From positions 1,054,001-1,118,000 of the forward strand of contig OY723283.1 in NCBI GenBank assembly GCA_963210315.1: a DNA stretch of 64,000 nt, written 5' to 3'. The first letter of the stretch is position 1; every line of letters begins with the position of its first letter. Positions 9,655-20,223 of this stretch are shown here, piece after piece. Both the position numbers and the translations under genes were made by a program. The notes beneath the pieces are model-generated. The model was not told where the DNA came from, ran no database searches, and was given only the letters and a program-made list of their open reading frames with translations. This DNA comes from Rhynchopus euleeides (Eukaryota > Euglenozoa > Diplonemea > Diplonemida > Diplonemidae).

Positions 9655-11877
9655 CTACGTGACGTATTGGGGGGATGAGGACCACATCGAACGGAGCTGT
9701 GGGGCGGAGTTGTGATACTGGGCTGACCCCAGCGACACTGCTCCTGCATCCCCGCCTGCGGGGCTCTCGCTGCGATACACCTTGAAGGCACCGGCATCCC
9801 CTGGGGGCGGGGGCTCCTTAGGGCGTTGCGCCTCCTGGCGCGAAGCGCCCTTCGGGAGGTACGACCGGAGCACCTCGATGCGCTTCATCATGCTCTGCAC
9901 CGACTGCTCCCGCTGCTCCGCCTCCCCCAGGCTGCTGCTGCGGCGGCTGTCGAGAGGGTTCCCCACGCTGTAGCTCAGGGGGTAGATCGTCGACGTGGTG
10001 GAGGGGGGGACGTGCATCGGGCTCTCACTCCGCACCAGCCCCCTGGAGCCTGACCGCGGCAACGGGCTGCCGCTGTCATACCCAGAGTGGGGCATGCTGT
10101 GGTGCGCCTGCTGTTGGTGGAGCAGCTGCTGGTCCTGCTGTTGCTGCAGGGGGGCCCGTCTCAGCGTGGTCTTGGAGAGCGGGTTGGGCTGCTGGCGTGG
10201 TATGTTGGACTGCAGCGTCGCCAGGGCGGACCGGTGGGTGGACTGCACGGCCTGCAGGGTGTGGCCCCGGTCGGTGGTGCTCCGCGCTGTGGTGTTGCCG
10301 CCGCGAGCACCCGAGGATCCGAACAGGTGGGGAAACACCTTGCGGCCCTCCTCAGGCTCTGCCTCGTGTGCTGATCGGAGTGGCTGCACGCCCTGCAGGA
10401 GGAGGTGGTGGTGGTGTGCGGTGAAGGGTAGGCGAATCAGGCCGGGTTCTGAATTGCGACGATACCGACGGAGAAAAGAAAATCAGGACAGGGGGAGGGG
10501 ACCTTCTCCCAGAAGTGCGGAAAAGTGGGTGGCGGAAAAGATACCCTCGCAAACCCAGCTCAAGTAACACAGCTGTGCCGCACAGTAACCTCCTCGCTGC
10601 AATGCCACAACAAGCAATCACTGCAATCCCACACACCTCCCACATACCATGACAGTCGTCGGAAGCACCTGCGACGGCAGACGCGGCGCGGCACGGTAGG
10701 GACCCCCTTGGAAACCGCCGCTGCTGCTGGACCCTAGGGAGAGGAGGGGGGCCTGCGAGAGCCGCGGCTGCTCCATGGGGTCTGTCTGCACAGACGTGTC
10801 CCTGCCACGCGTGTAGGGCCACGGCACGGCGGGCTGCGAGCTGGACCGGTAGGGGATGGCCTCCGCTTCGGAGCAGCGCTGCGGCGACACAGGCTCCGAC
10901 AGGCCTGCCTCCCGCAGCGGCGACACGGAAGCGCTGCTGCGGAACTCCTGCCGGTGCACCCCGGGGGCCGGGGCACGGCTGCGCCCTCCCGAAGGAAGGG
11001 GCTGCGCTGCGCTGGGTGCTGGTGACACCGAGAGATGCCGCCTATCGCTCCGCGCTCGCGCTGGATACTCCTGCACAGACCCAGGCGATGAGTGGCACGA
11101 CGTGGGCTGTGTCGGGGAGGGGTGAGGGTAGTCATGGGTAGAGCGCGGGTCTTCGAACTGTTGCCGCTGATGTTGTTGTTGCTGCTGCTGCTGCTGGTGG
11201 TGTTGCTGCTGGTGGTGGTGCGTGTTCCGCCTGCTGCCGGCTGACGCCGACCGTCGCCTGGCGGATGGGGGTGGCGGTGCCCCGCCTCGGAGGCTGCGCT
11301 CCCAGGCAACAGGCCTTTCGTCCATCCGCTGCTGCTGCTGCTGTTGGTGCTGCTGCCGCTGCCGCTGCATGCGTGTCCTCTCCCGCAAGCTGGGGGCCGC
11401 AGACCCCTGCGAACCGGACCGCACCCCCCTCTGCTGCGGGGCAGATGAGGCAGAGACAGACCGCCGCCGCGCCTGCGACGCCTGGCTGCCCTGCCCGCCA
11501 CTCCGTGACCTCTGCCGTGCGGCACCCCCCTGCCCCTGCTGCCCCTGCAGCTCCCGTGCAGCCCGTGTGCGCTCCCTGGCGGTTCGCATAGGCTGGCCCC
11601 CTCCAGGCGGTGCCCCATAGGTCGCGCCTATGATGGCGCGCAGCTCTTCAGGGGAGGTTCTCTTTTGTCGCCGCGAGGCCTTATTTGAATGCAGCGGTGT
11701 ACTCGGCTTGGGGGGCAGCGACAGCCGCGCCTCTGGTGTGGGCGAGGGGGATGGGGAGGGGGAGGCGCCGTAGGCACGCGCCGGGCGGGGCGGCCTTGTG
11801 TCGGTTCCGCCAACACCCCCAACCTCTTGTTGGTAGGTGGCGTACATCGCGTCGAGCTCATGAGTGAACTCTGGCAT
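9655..11877 (-). CDS. Gln/Ser/Pro-rich hypothetical protein, two exons
   Basis: Not recognised. Exon 1 runs 11877-10648 and exon 2 10392-9655, joined by a 255-nt phase-0 GT-AG intron (donor ATG/GTATGTG at 10648/10647; acceptor CTCCTCCTGCAG ending at 10393), giving ~655 aa. The start chosen (MPEFTHELDAMYATYQQ) lies 5 nt downstream of a CCACCCTGCAG acceptor. Apart from a short helical N-terminus, the protein is low-complexity: RSR/SQ stretches, long Gln runs (HHQQQQ...), Pro-rich patches, and a final coiled-coil-like segment (EQREQSVQSMMKRIEVLRSYL). The composition suggests a largely disordered scaffold or RNA/cytoskeleton-associated protein; this is inference only. Confidence 0.7.
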
Positions 11878-11881
11878 GACG

Positions 11882-11885
11882 CCTG
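11882..11885 (-). promoter_or_regulatory. Likely SL trans-splice acceptor of the Gln-rich gene
   Basis: Sense strand reads CCACCCTGCAG then GCGTC then ATG, with the AG at 11884-11883. The 5' UTR would be only 5 nt before SL addition. Confidence 0.5.
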
Positions 11886-13302
11886 CAGGGTGGTGTGGGA
11901 GAGTGTGTACAGCTATGCCAAGGGAAATGGATGCATCGGAGTTGGCCCTCCGCACAACCCAACCCTGAGACAATCCTGCCTGTCTCGGCTGTCATGCACC
12001 CAACAAGCTTTCACCCTCCCGGGGCCTTCGCTCAGCAGTGTAGAAAAGCGATAACAGGCGGGTTGCCTCACTACACTGGCTGCAAAGTGACACAGTCTGA
12101 CACACAATGTGGCACAGAGCGAAGACCCGCGAATGACGCTGGCGTGCAGGACGGGGGGGGGCGGGGCTGGGGCCAACTGTGAGGGGAACTGTCCCCCTTT
12201 CCACGTTGTGATTTTCCTGGGTGTAACTGTGGAGACTCCAACCCCTTCTGGGGGGGAGTTGTGGGAGGGGTATATGCCTCTCTTGAGGGGGTGCTGAGGG
12301 GGGAGCAAAAGACAACCGAAGAGCGGGGGGGTGGCGGAAGCAGATGCTGTACTTTGGCATGGCACATATGAACATGTCGCCTGCATCACCCCCTGAGGAC
12401 AACAGATTGGGGGGGGGGGGGGTAGTGAAATCGAATTTGAAGGGAGCACAAGAATGATCACCCTTCACTCGTTAGTTGGGGGGGGGGGGAAGGCCGTACT
12501 GCCTCGACGGGGAGTAGCCATAATTTACACGGTTTCAGGTCTCCCAGGTACGCAAGAAAGTGTCACTCCAGTTTTCCTGTTCAGTCTCTAAAAATTCCAT
12601 CCGCATGCGTTGACGCCTCCACACAAAAAGAGATTCCGGAATTGTTTTTTTCTGGCAATGCGCAATGCGCACTACCCCCACCCCCCTAAACACACCTGAC
12701 ACGGTGGACCACGCCTTCCTCGAACCCCTCCCGTTGCTCGCATGGAAACCGAGCCCAGGAGGGTCTGCCTCAACTCACGGGTGTGCCTGAGTCTGCCCGA
12801 TACCATGTTGCGTCACTGAGGGCCTTTCTGCTGAGGATGTGCCGCTGTGCGTGCCAAACCGTGCTACACTTTTGCAAAAATGACGCTGTGAGACGCACCT
12901 TGATCTCCCACAGACTGAAAACAGCTGTGGATATGCAGGCTATCCAGGCAAAGCCACCTCCGCGCTGATGTTGCTATCCGACCCCCCCCCACAAACCAAC
13001 CCATCCTTCCCTTCCCTCGCTCTATCGGAGCCCACACCATCCCACCACCCTCTGCAGCAGCTGGCAAGCTGATGATACGACATATAGCGCAGTGATAGAA
13101 TAGAAGAGGGGCAAGGCCCAACGACCCGCTACCCCTCCACAACACCACCACCACAGCCCGGGGAGGGGAGGGGGGCGAGGCAGAAGAAGGATAAAATCAC
13201 AGAGTTGACCCCCTACCCTCCACCCCTCCAGCCGGGGCGAGGGGGGGAGGGGGGGGAGGAGAGAAAGCGGGGCGATGGGAATAGGAGGAGGGAAAGGGGG
13301 GG

Positions 13303-13372
13303 TTTGATCGTCGAGAGGGAATGGAAAAGTAAATCTCCCAACACCTTCTCGCAATGTTAGTCCTTTTTGTAG
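13303..13372 (+). repeat. Poly-G-associated 70-bp repeat, copy 1
   Basis: Starts TTTGATCGTCGAGAGGGAATG, continues through GTAAATCTCCCA and ends AGTCCTTTTTGTAG. It is preceded by G(7) and followed by a G run. Other copies: 26100, 28083, 41418, 48947 and a partial one at 48903, all in the same orientation. Confidence 0.9.
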
Positions 13373-13612
13373 GGAAAGGGGGGGGGGGGGGGTGACTGGG
13401 GTTGATCGAGAACCGAGTTCTGTGCAGGTCCCTGTGCGGCTCAAAGGACGGGATTTCGATCACCCCAGTGAGACGTCATTATTTTTTCGCGAAGAGCAAT
13501 AGCCACAAAACACACACCCAGCAGCACCCGTACCCCAAAATCTCCACCACCGCAGCAGATTGTGGTGGAGTGGTGGGGGGGTGGCGGTGGGGTGTTCGGG
13601 TTTGCTTTATAA

Positions 13613-16234
13613 TCACTCCACATCCTCGAGAGGGACATCGTGAAGGGAGTGACGGTTGAGGAGCATGGCTGCGCTGTCCAGCCATGACTCACAGGAGTAC
13701 TTGCGGAGGAAGAGGAACCCTTTGTTTGCCACTAGAGGCAGCATGGCGAGATCGTCTGTTTTGAACGCCTTCAGCAGCGCCAGCACCGTTGCGGTGCCCC
13801 AGAGGGTGAGCAGGATCCGCGACCTCTTCGGTGGGGTGTCCTCCCAGGCCCCTTCGTTGCTGAGGGCGTTGCGCTGTTCGTCTGTCAGCGAGTCTGCCGA
13901 CGGGATGCCCTCGCGCAGCTGCCGGAACCCAACCCCCAGCAGGCGGCTCAGCCTCGGGTTCAGCTCCCAGCTGCCGTCGCTCTCCTGCAGGTCGAGCAGG
14001 GACACGAGGGATGGCTTCTCCACAACGGCTGCAATCACCTCCTCCTTGACAATCTCCTCGACGAATTGCAGAGCCTTCGGCACGGAGTGCGCCTGCAGCG
14101 TGTGGGGCGGGGCTTTGTCAGCTGCCCGGGTGCATCCGTCGTCTGCTCTGTAAAGCACGGCGGACGATATGGCGGACGACAGCCTCCCGGTCACCCGGGA
14201 CCCCCTGTGATCCGGCGGCAGGAATGGGTGTGCCGTCAGCCCCAGCGGCACATCCCCCGCGCGTCTTGTCGCATTCTTGCTGGTGCAGCGCATCCCGGTG
14301 AATGGGGTGACAAACCCGAAGCAGGACGACAGCCGCGTGATCTCCTGGACCTCCTCCTTGGTGAGGGCGGTGCGGCCGGAGAAGAGCCCCTGTGGGTCGA
14401 TCTGCCACAGCGGCTCCTGCAGGACGCGGATGCGCTCATGGCAGGCCCCCACATGCTGCACCAGGTCAAAGAGGCTCGTCGCCTCCACCTCCCAGTAGGC
14501 GTCGTTGGAGTCATCCAGCGCCATGATGTGGTCGGTGATGCGGATCTCACGCTCCCCGACGACAACGCTCAGCGTGACGGAGGTCTTCGGGCTCAGCTGG
14601 TCGGAGGCGAAGCAGCGCAGCATCCTGCGCTCCCCAACAAGCGTGAAGGGGACGGTGTGGAAGCAGGGCCTGATGTGCTTCAGCTCCTCCGGAAGCTGCG
14701 ACTCGATGCCCCCCTCCAGCGAGAACTGCAGCTCCGCCCCCGCAAGGCAGGGCACGCATGTGTCCTGCACGATGTCCAGCACGCTCGACAGCACGGGATT
14801 CCCGGAAGCCGCCTCCAGGTGAGCGGAAGGGATTTGCTCCGCGGTCAAGAACTTCACCTGTCCTGAGCATGCCTCTGCGAGCAAATCCCGCATCGCCTCC
14901 TCGACATAGGGCGAGATGCCGACAAGATGCATGCGGGTGGTGTGGGCGTAGTGCGTTGCGAGCTGTGCGCAGTTGCGCAGGTTCTGAACAGGCGAACTCA
15001 CCAAGGATACGACATGCCGCCCGTAGCCCCGTTTGACAGGGATGGAGTAGACGCTGCGCAGCGCATGGAACAAGTTTCCACTCGCAGCGCTCTCCGTGTT
15101 GATGTTGCCCAGGAAGGCCTTTGCCGAGGCAACCGCTTCGGAGGTGTTGGGCAGCGCCTCCTCGGACAGCAGCAGGGTCTGCGATGCGGGCATGCCCTCT
15201 GCCGCGGTTACGCCCACCCCCGACAGGCAGATGTTGAAGCTGCAGGAGTGCGGGAGGGAGAGCACCGCGTATTTCACCGCCGCTGCAGCGGCGTTGACCC
15301 ATGCGGGGCCAACCGCCACTGTCGAGACATCGATGACGAAGAAGTACTCCACATTTGGGGAGGAAAAGCACTCTTCCGTGCACCCCAAGGCGAGCAGCCT
15401 GCTGTACGTAGGGTAGACTGACGTCACAAGTGTGTAGGTCTCTGACTTGCTGATACCAACGCTGTCGGGCGCGCCTTTCGGGCGCACGACCTCGGTTCGC
15501 ATCAGCATGGTGTCCTCATCTGACGGGGGGAGCAGCTCGCGGGTGATGTGCACGTCGTTGCCCCAGAAGAAGGCGTGCTTCGTGTTGTAGACCTTGTCCT
15601 TCCAAGACAGCTTCCCAATCCCAGCCGTGCAGGACACCGATGGTGTGGGATCCTTCAGATTTGTCACGGCCAGCCGTTTGATAGGCTCCGGGGCGCGCAC
15701 ATTCACCTGCAGCATCGCCATGCCATTGAGGGGGGAGTTCGACATGATGCGGAAATGGGTGTCCCACGACGTCTCGTCGTGCACATCGCCCCCGAGCATG
15801 CGGCGCTCCACCCAGAGTGACGACGTTTCGGGGGTGGTGATGAGATCGGATGTGTAGAACACAGCCTCGGTCAGTACCACGTCACCCGCGTGCAGGCAGA
15901 AGGGAATCTTTGCGCGAAAGGAGAGGTCATCGTGCCCGGCGCCCCTCTCATCAGGGGTGGTCTCGCTGACGACGCGCTGCTCCCCTTCGACGGCGCTCCA
16001 TCGCAGCAGGTGCCACCGCCTGGGGATGGGCGATGCGTACACCGCGGCAACGGGGCTCTTGCGGCAGTGGCGGAACTCCTGCGAAATGGTGATGATGTTG
16101 GACCACCCGTCTGTATTGATCACGATGTTGGCCCCCGTCATCTCGAAGCATTCCATGTCAACATCGCACGCGAAGATGCCTGCGCTGGACAGGTCGACCA
16201 GCTTCACAGGGTAGGGCGTGTCGTCGCCTTCCAT
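13613..16234 (-). CDS. VIT/VWA-domain protein (VWA5A-like)
   Basis: An 873-aa protein if translation starts at the ATG at 16234 (MEGDDTPYPV), 12 nt after a CCGCCCTCAG acceptor; an in-frame ATG at 16306 would add 24 residues. Residues ~40-190 resemble a VIT domain (ISQEFRH...PVAAVYASPIP). A von Willebrand A-like domain starts at ~296 (VEYFFVIDVSTVAVGP); the MIDAS DxSxS motif reads DVSTV, so metal binding may be weakened. The C-terminal part contains LLDLQESDGSWELNPRLSRL, the helical motif found at the C-terminus of VWA5A-type proteins. Family members are intracellular, and PARP4/vault-linked relatives share the VIT-VWA order. No enzymatic domain is visible. Confidence 0.8.
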   Translation of the reverse strand: MEGDDTPYPVKLVDLSSAGIFACDVDMECFEMTGANIVINTDGWSNIITISQEFRHCRKSPVAAVYASPIPRRWHLLRWSAVEGEQRVVSETTPDERGAGHDDLSFRAKIPFCLHAGDVVLTEAVFYTSDLITTPETSSLWVERRMLGGDVHDETSWDTHFRIMSNSPLNGMAMLQVNVRAPEPIKRLAVTNLKDPTPSVSCTAGIGKLSWKDKVYNTKHAFFWGNDVHITRELLPPSDEDTMLMRTEVVRPKGAPDSVGISKSETYTLVTSVYPTYSRLLALGCTEECFSSPNVEYFFVIDVSTVAVGPAWVNAAAAAVKYAVLSLPHSCSFNICLSGVGVTAAEGMPASQTLLLSEEALPNTSEAVASAKAFLGNINTESAASGNLFHALRSVYSIPVKRGYGRHVVSLVSSPVQNLRNCAQLATHYAHTTRMHLVGISPYVEEAMRDLLAEACSGQVKFLTAEQIPSAHLEAASGNPVLSSVLDIVQDTCVPCLAGAELQFSLEGGIESQLPEELKHIRPCFHTVPFTLVGERRMLRCFASDQLSPKTSVTLSVVVGEREIRITDHIMALDDSNDAYWEVEATSLFDLVQHVGACHERIRVLQEPLWQIDPQGLFSGRTALTKEEVQEITRLSSCFGFVTPFTGMRCTSKNATRRAGDVPLGLTAHPFLPPDHRGSRVTGRLSSAISSAVLYRADDGCTRAADKAPPHTLQAHSVPKALQFVEEIVKEEVIAAVVEKPSLVSLLDLQESDGSWELNPRLSRLLGVGFRQLREGIPSADSLTDEQRNALSNEGAWEDTPPKRSRILLTLWGTATVLALLKAFKTDDLAMLPLVANKGFLFLRKYSCESWLDSAAMLLNRHSLHDVPLEDVE

Positions 16235-16668
16235 CGTGACACACACCTGAGGGCGGATGGGGTGGTGGGTGAGTTGGTTGATATACCTAACATCTGAACG
16301 TAACATGATTCGGTGTGGTTGACTTCGTTGTCTGGGACGTTTGTACGGCCCCGAACTGTGTTCGATCAGCGCAAGACCTTTCAGAAGAAAGAAAACGACG
16401 GGCTCTTTGTGGGATACATTTCATACTCCCTTCCACAACGCCGTGATACACTCTTTTTCTGCAGGGAAGGTTTGGAAAGGGGTGGGGCAGGGGAGCGGCG
16501 TCTACGTTCCGAGTGGGGGAGGTAGACTGCGTCAAGCCTTTTCAACCCCTCTTGCAAACGATAAAAACCTGCCTCCAGCCAGCCAAAGCTGAGGCGGGAA
16601 CAATGCAGAGCCTCCGCTCCAATGCGAACTCTGAGCTGGCAAGCAGAGACAACATCACGGTGCCAGGC
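16235..16668. other. Spacer between VIT/VWA and Kelch genes
   Basis: About 430 bp, carrying the 3' end of the Kelch gene transcript and the acceptor region for the VIT/VWA gene. No other feature seen. Confidence 0.5.
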
Positions 16669-19600
16669 TCACGCACACACTGACACGACGAGAAACTGGT
16701 TTGAGTAGGTGCCATCCTTCTGTGTCCCCCCGTGCACAGCAACGGCGTTATCGCCAGCGGGGCACATGGCTGCAAAGGACACAACAGGCAAGGGTCTGGA
16801 CACAGGCCGCAGCTCACGCCACACAGGTCCCGACAGGGCACCTGGCGAGAGATCCACAGCAAACACATCCTGGTGGAAGCAGTTGCCCCTGCCCCACCCC
16901 CCTCCCACCACGAGCCACGTCCCATCCACAACAAAGGCGAAATGCCCGGCCCTCCCAGCAGGACCGACCCCGCCATCAACCACTGCTTCACATCTCCCAC
17001 CGGCAGCACGCCCAGACCCCTTCCCAGCCCACGCGCCACCGGAGATCACCACCAGATCCTTGCAGAATGAACGGTTCACGCCACCTTCCTGCAAGACGGT
17101 TCCGCCGAAGGCGGCACAACCGACACCCTCGATGAGGGTGAGTGTGTGCCCCTCACGCGCCGGCAGGCGGCTGCCCTTCAGAGGGCACTCCTCCCAGGTG
17201 GCCCGGGCACAGCTGTAGGCATAGACCGTGGCAACAGGGGTGCTGCCGTTGGAACACCCACCGTAAACCACAGCACAGTCTGGGGAGAGCGTGGCGCAGG
17301 CGTGCCCCGTGAGGGGCACGGGGAGGTGTGGCAGGACCTTGCGCTGCACCCTGCCCCTGGCATCCAGGGTCAGCATGTGTGTGTCACGGAGGCTCCTGTT
17401 CATCACGGTGGCAGGCCCTGCGGTGTCAGGCACCTGCCCACCGGAGACGAGCACGCCAGCCCCCAACACGGTGGCGGCGTGGCCCCGGAGCTTCCACAGA
17501 GGTCCCAGTGCGGTGCCCTCCACGCCCTCCCAGGACACCGAGGCCAGGGAGTCCCCTGGGGGCGCCTTACCTGCACCCTCGGCAGTGCAGTGCTGCAGCA
17601 CCGTGCAGCCCTGGGGCTGCCAGACGTCCACAGCGCGCCCCGCTGTGTCGTGCAGGCTCAGGGTGTGCGACGCGGTGCCGTCCTCAGCAGCCTGTGCCTT
17701 CACCTTTGCAGAGCGGTGCTGCTTCGCGAAGCGGACATCGTATCGGAGAGGTGCAGGGGGTGGCGATGTGCTGGTGTCGGTGTCTGCGGTGTCCAGCAGG
17801 TCGGGTGTGTCGGCGGCGGGCTCTGCCTGTTGCGGCGATGGCGATGGTGGCGGGGAGGGCGGCGTGCGGTATGCCGTGACCTCCACAGCCAGCAGCCCCA
17901 TCGACTCGCTGTTGCGGATGGAGTCCACGGTTGCCTCGGCGCGCCACACGCCGTCACCCGCGGCGCGCAGGCTGCGCCACAGGGGGATCACCGCCTCGCC
18001 GCCTGCCGCCGCAACGCACACCGCACAGCGCTCCAGCTCTGAGAGGGCGATGTGCACCGCCTGCCAGGGGCCAGAGGCTGCTGCAGGGCACCACGGCACC
18101 ACAGGGCGGATCACCGCCGCAGCGGCTGCCGCCTGGGAGAGCCCTGCGGCTGGGCGCACCGCCACCTCGACCAGCTGCACGGTGTCCTCTGCTGCGAGGG
18201 GGAGGCTCGCCTCGCCGGCGGCGCCGCGCAGGCCCCACACCGAAGGGGGCAGGGTCGGGCAGCGGTGCCGCCTGACACGCAGGGTGTGTACGGAGGACAC
18301 GGTGGTGGCGGTGCCTTCGTAGCCCCTGCACAGCACAGCCGCATGGGACCTCAGCAGCACGCGGAGCGGGAAGGGGCACTGCGGCACCCGGGCTGAGCAC
18401 GGCAGGGTTATGCCCGTGGGTTCGGCAAACCCCGGGAGGAAACGTCCTTCCTGCAGCGTGGCATGCAGGTCGTCGTGCTGCAGCAGCTCCTCCTGCGGGG
18501 CAGGGCCTTGCCCAGCCGCATCGGAGGCGCAGGTGTTGTACTCCCCGAAGGCGAAGACTGTGCGCGATGCGACGGAAGCAGGGGCAGCAGGGTTGCTGCA
18601 GCGCAGCACGGCATCACTCAGGAGCTCCTCACGCAGCTGGCGGAGGCGCCGGTAGTGCGACCAGCCGCGGTGTGGCGGTGGGAGGGCCACGCCGACAAAG
18701 CTCAGGAATGAGTCAGATGCCTCAACATGCACCACCACGCCGTTGCTGCTGCGGTGCCGCTCCTCGACAGCACCGATGGAGAACCTCGACTCCCTGCTGG
18801 CAAGAAGCAGCAGGGCAAGGCCTCCCTCAACGACGCTGCAGTGCAGCACTGCGAAGCGCTGGCTCATGCCCTTCTGCAGTGATGCCGCACGCCGCCGCAC
18901 AGCGGGGAACGCAGGGCCCGACAGTGGGGCCAGCAGGATGCCCACCAGATCTGCCTGCAACACCTGCTGTGGGAGGGCCACGCCTTCCGCAGCAGCACTA
19001 ACGCTCTCCGCATGGCAGGCCACGGCAAGGCTGCCCTCGCCCTCAGCAGAGACAACCGTCTGTGCAGTGCCGATGCATTCCTTGCGTGCTGGGCCCGACA
19101 CACCCTCTGCTGCAATGGTATGGCCACCGCCGATGAGGCGAGTCTTGAGTGGTGCACCGTGAGGCGGCATAGCCCCAGCCAGGTGTGGCATGTGCAGCGG
19201 GTGTGACATGATGAGGGTCTCGTGGAACCGCTTGCAGCAGGCTGGTGTCTTGAACACGAGAGTGTGTGTGCTGCCGTCGCACAGCTCGATGCAGAGGGCG
19301 GGGTGGCGGCGGTCGGTGCACTCACGGAGGACCCTGGCGATGCGGCTGGTGCAGAAGCTCTCCCGTCCCACGCTGAAGGAGTGGCTGAAGATGTCGGCGT
19401 GTGCGGTGGCAGCCCGGAGCTTGGGCTTCTTTGAGGGGCTCCGAGAGACGCCCCACCGCACAGCAGCCTCGACCTTCAGAGATGAGGCGCAGTCAGCCGG
19501 GAGCCACTCGGCCCTGACATCGCAGGCGTGGCTCTGCCCTGCCTCGGGTGCTGCAGAGGAGGTGTCGGTGCTCTCCTCACTGTCCGAGAGCCATGCCAGT

Positions 19601-19704
19601 TCAGCCTCCTCTAGCGCGGCCTCGACCCAGGCTTCGTATTCAGTGTCGTCTTCTTGGGTGCCAGACATCCCGCCTGCATCGCGGTGCGGGCGGCCTCGTG
19701 GCAT
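16669..19704 (-). CDS. Kelch-repeat protein
   Basis: A 1011-aa protein from the ATG at 19704 (MPRGRPHRDAGG); the frame is open to 20115, but the upstream part is Pro/Ser-rich and has non-coding character. The N-terminal ~100 residues are acidic and Ser-rich. A PH-like stretch may lie at ~120-190 (FSVGRESFCTSRIARVLREC...ELCDGSTHTLVFKT). The middle is Ala/Pro-rich with scattered beta-strands. The last ~300 residues contain Kelch blades: GHAATVLGAGVLVSGG, GHACATLSPDCAVVYGGC, GHTLTLIEGVGCAAFGG, GHFAFVVDGTWLVVGGG, and a final AVAVHGGT. Kelch propellers are protein-interaction platforms. A PH-Kelch arrangement would suggest a membrane- or cytoskeleton-linked scaffold, but the PH call is weak. Confidence 0.8.
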   Translation of the reverse strand: MPRGRPHRDAGGMSGTQEDDTEYEAWVEAALEEAELAWLSDSEESTDTSSAAPEAGQSHACDVRAEWLPADCASSLKVEAAVRWGVSRSPSKKPKLRAATAHADIFSHSFSVGRESFCTSRIARVLRECTDRRHPALCIELCDGSTHTLVFKTPACCKRFHETLIMSHPLHMPHLAGAMPPHGAPLKTRLIGGGHTIAAEGVSGPARKECIGTAQTVVSAEGEGSLAVACHAESVSAAAEGVALPQQVLQADLVGILLAPLSGPAFPAVRRRAASLQKGMSQRFAVLHCSVVEGGLALLLLASRESRFSIGAVEERHRSSNGVVVHVEASDSFLSFVGVALPPPHRGWSHYRRLRQLREELLSDAVLRCSNPAAPASVASRTVFAFGEYNTCASDAAGQGPAPQEELLQHDDLHATLQEGRFLPGFAEPTGITLPCSARVPQCPFPLRVLLRSHAAVLCRGYEGTATTVSSVHTLRVRRHRCPTLPPSVWGLRGAAGEASLPLAAEDTVQLVEVAVRPAAGLSQAAAAAAVIRPVVPWCPAAASGPWQAVHIALSELERCAVCVAAAGGEAVIPLWRSLRAAGDGVWRAEATVDSIRNSESMGLLAVEVTAYRTPPSPPPSPSPQQAEPAADTPDLLDTADTDTSTSPPPAPLRYDVRFAKQHRSAKVKAQAAEDGTASHTLSLHDTAGRAVDVWQPQGCTVLQHCTAEGAGKAPPGDSLASVSWEGVEGTALGPLWKLRGHAATVLGAGVLVSGGQVPDTAGPATVMNRSLRDTHMLTLDARGRVQRKVLPHLPVPLTGHACATLSPDCAVVYGGCSNGSTPVATVYAYSCARATWEECPLKGSRLPAREGHTLTLIEGVGCAAFGGTVLQEGGVNRSFCKDLVVISGGAWAGKGSGRAAGGRCEAVVDGGVGPAGRAGHFAFVVDGTWLVVGGGWGRGNCFHQDVFAVDLSPGALSGPVWRELRPVSRPLPVVSFAAMCPAGDNAVAVHGGTQKDGTYSNQFLVVSVCA

Positions 19705-20223
19705 GGCAGTGCCTATGAGGTCGGGTGGCCGCAGAGCAGCCCAGGTAAGGTGGGGTGGGGTGGAGGGAGGCAGTGGAGAAAATACTATCTGTGCCCCCGC
19801 TGGATCATGAGGTGGCAGCAAAATGGGGCAACAAGTTGCTGGCCAAGTATTGCCGGAAGGCTGTTTTGTTGGAAACGCAGGCCCCACTCTTTGTGTGCAC
19901 CACTCCCCCAGTCTGATGGAGCGGTGTGAAGTGGGGGGTCGCAAGATCCAGCGAAAGGCACAGAAAGTCTCCCCAGTTGGCGACGCCGAACTGGCATAAT
20001 GTTCATAATCAACGGGAGAGGGGGCGGGGGGGGGCGGGGAGGGTTGCTGCCGTTGGTTCGTTCGTTGTACCATGCTGCGTGTTGCAGTGGCTGCGACCGT
20101 TTGTGATGACTGCATTGACTGATGGCCTGTCAGGCGGTGGGGGCGGGGGGGGGTTAGAAGCAGAGGGGCTAGGGAGGCTAGGGCTAGGGAAGGGCACCAG
20201 GCGAGTCAGCGGACTGCCAGGCC
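19705..20223. other. Spacer between Kelch gene and RRM gene
   Basis: Contains the possible 5' extension of the Kelch frame, a G-rich patch (20020-20045, 20137-20155) and iterated GCTAGGGA units near 20168-20190. No further gene seen. Confidence 0.5.

Larger units (their letters stand above)
11878..13612. other. Spacer with poly-G runs and a 70-bp repeat copy
   Basis: About 1.7 kb without a supported gene. Long G runs lie at ~12407-12422, 12480-12489 and 13379-13392. One copy of the dispersed 70-bp repeat (13303-13372) sits next to the last of these. The rest appears unstructured. Confidence 0.5.

Noticed and set aside
13303-13372. Conserved peptide (RRCWEIYFSIPSRRSN-type) read from the 70-bp repeat
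   Set aside because: The DNA repeat itself is conserved and the flanking residues come from poly-G; there is no gene structure around it.
17146-19810. Long plus-strand frames opposite the Kelch gene (and similar ones opposite the dehydrogenase, VIT/VWA and transposase genes)
   Set aside because: They are GC-rich antisense shadows with Arg/Pro/Ala bias; the minus-strand frames carry the recognisable domains.
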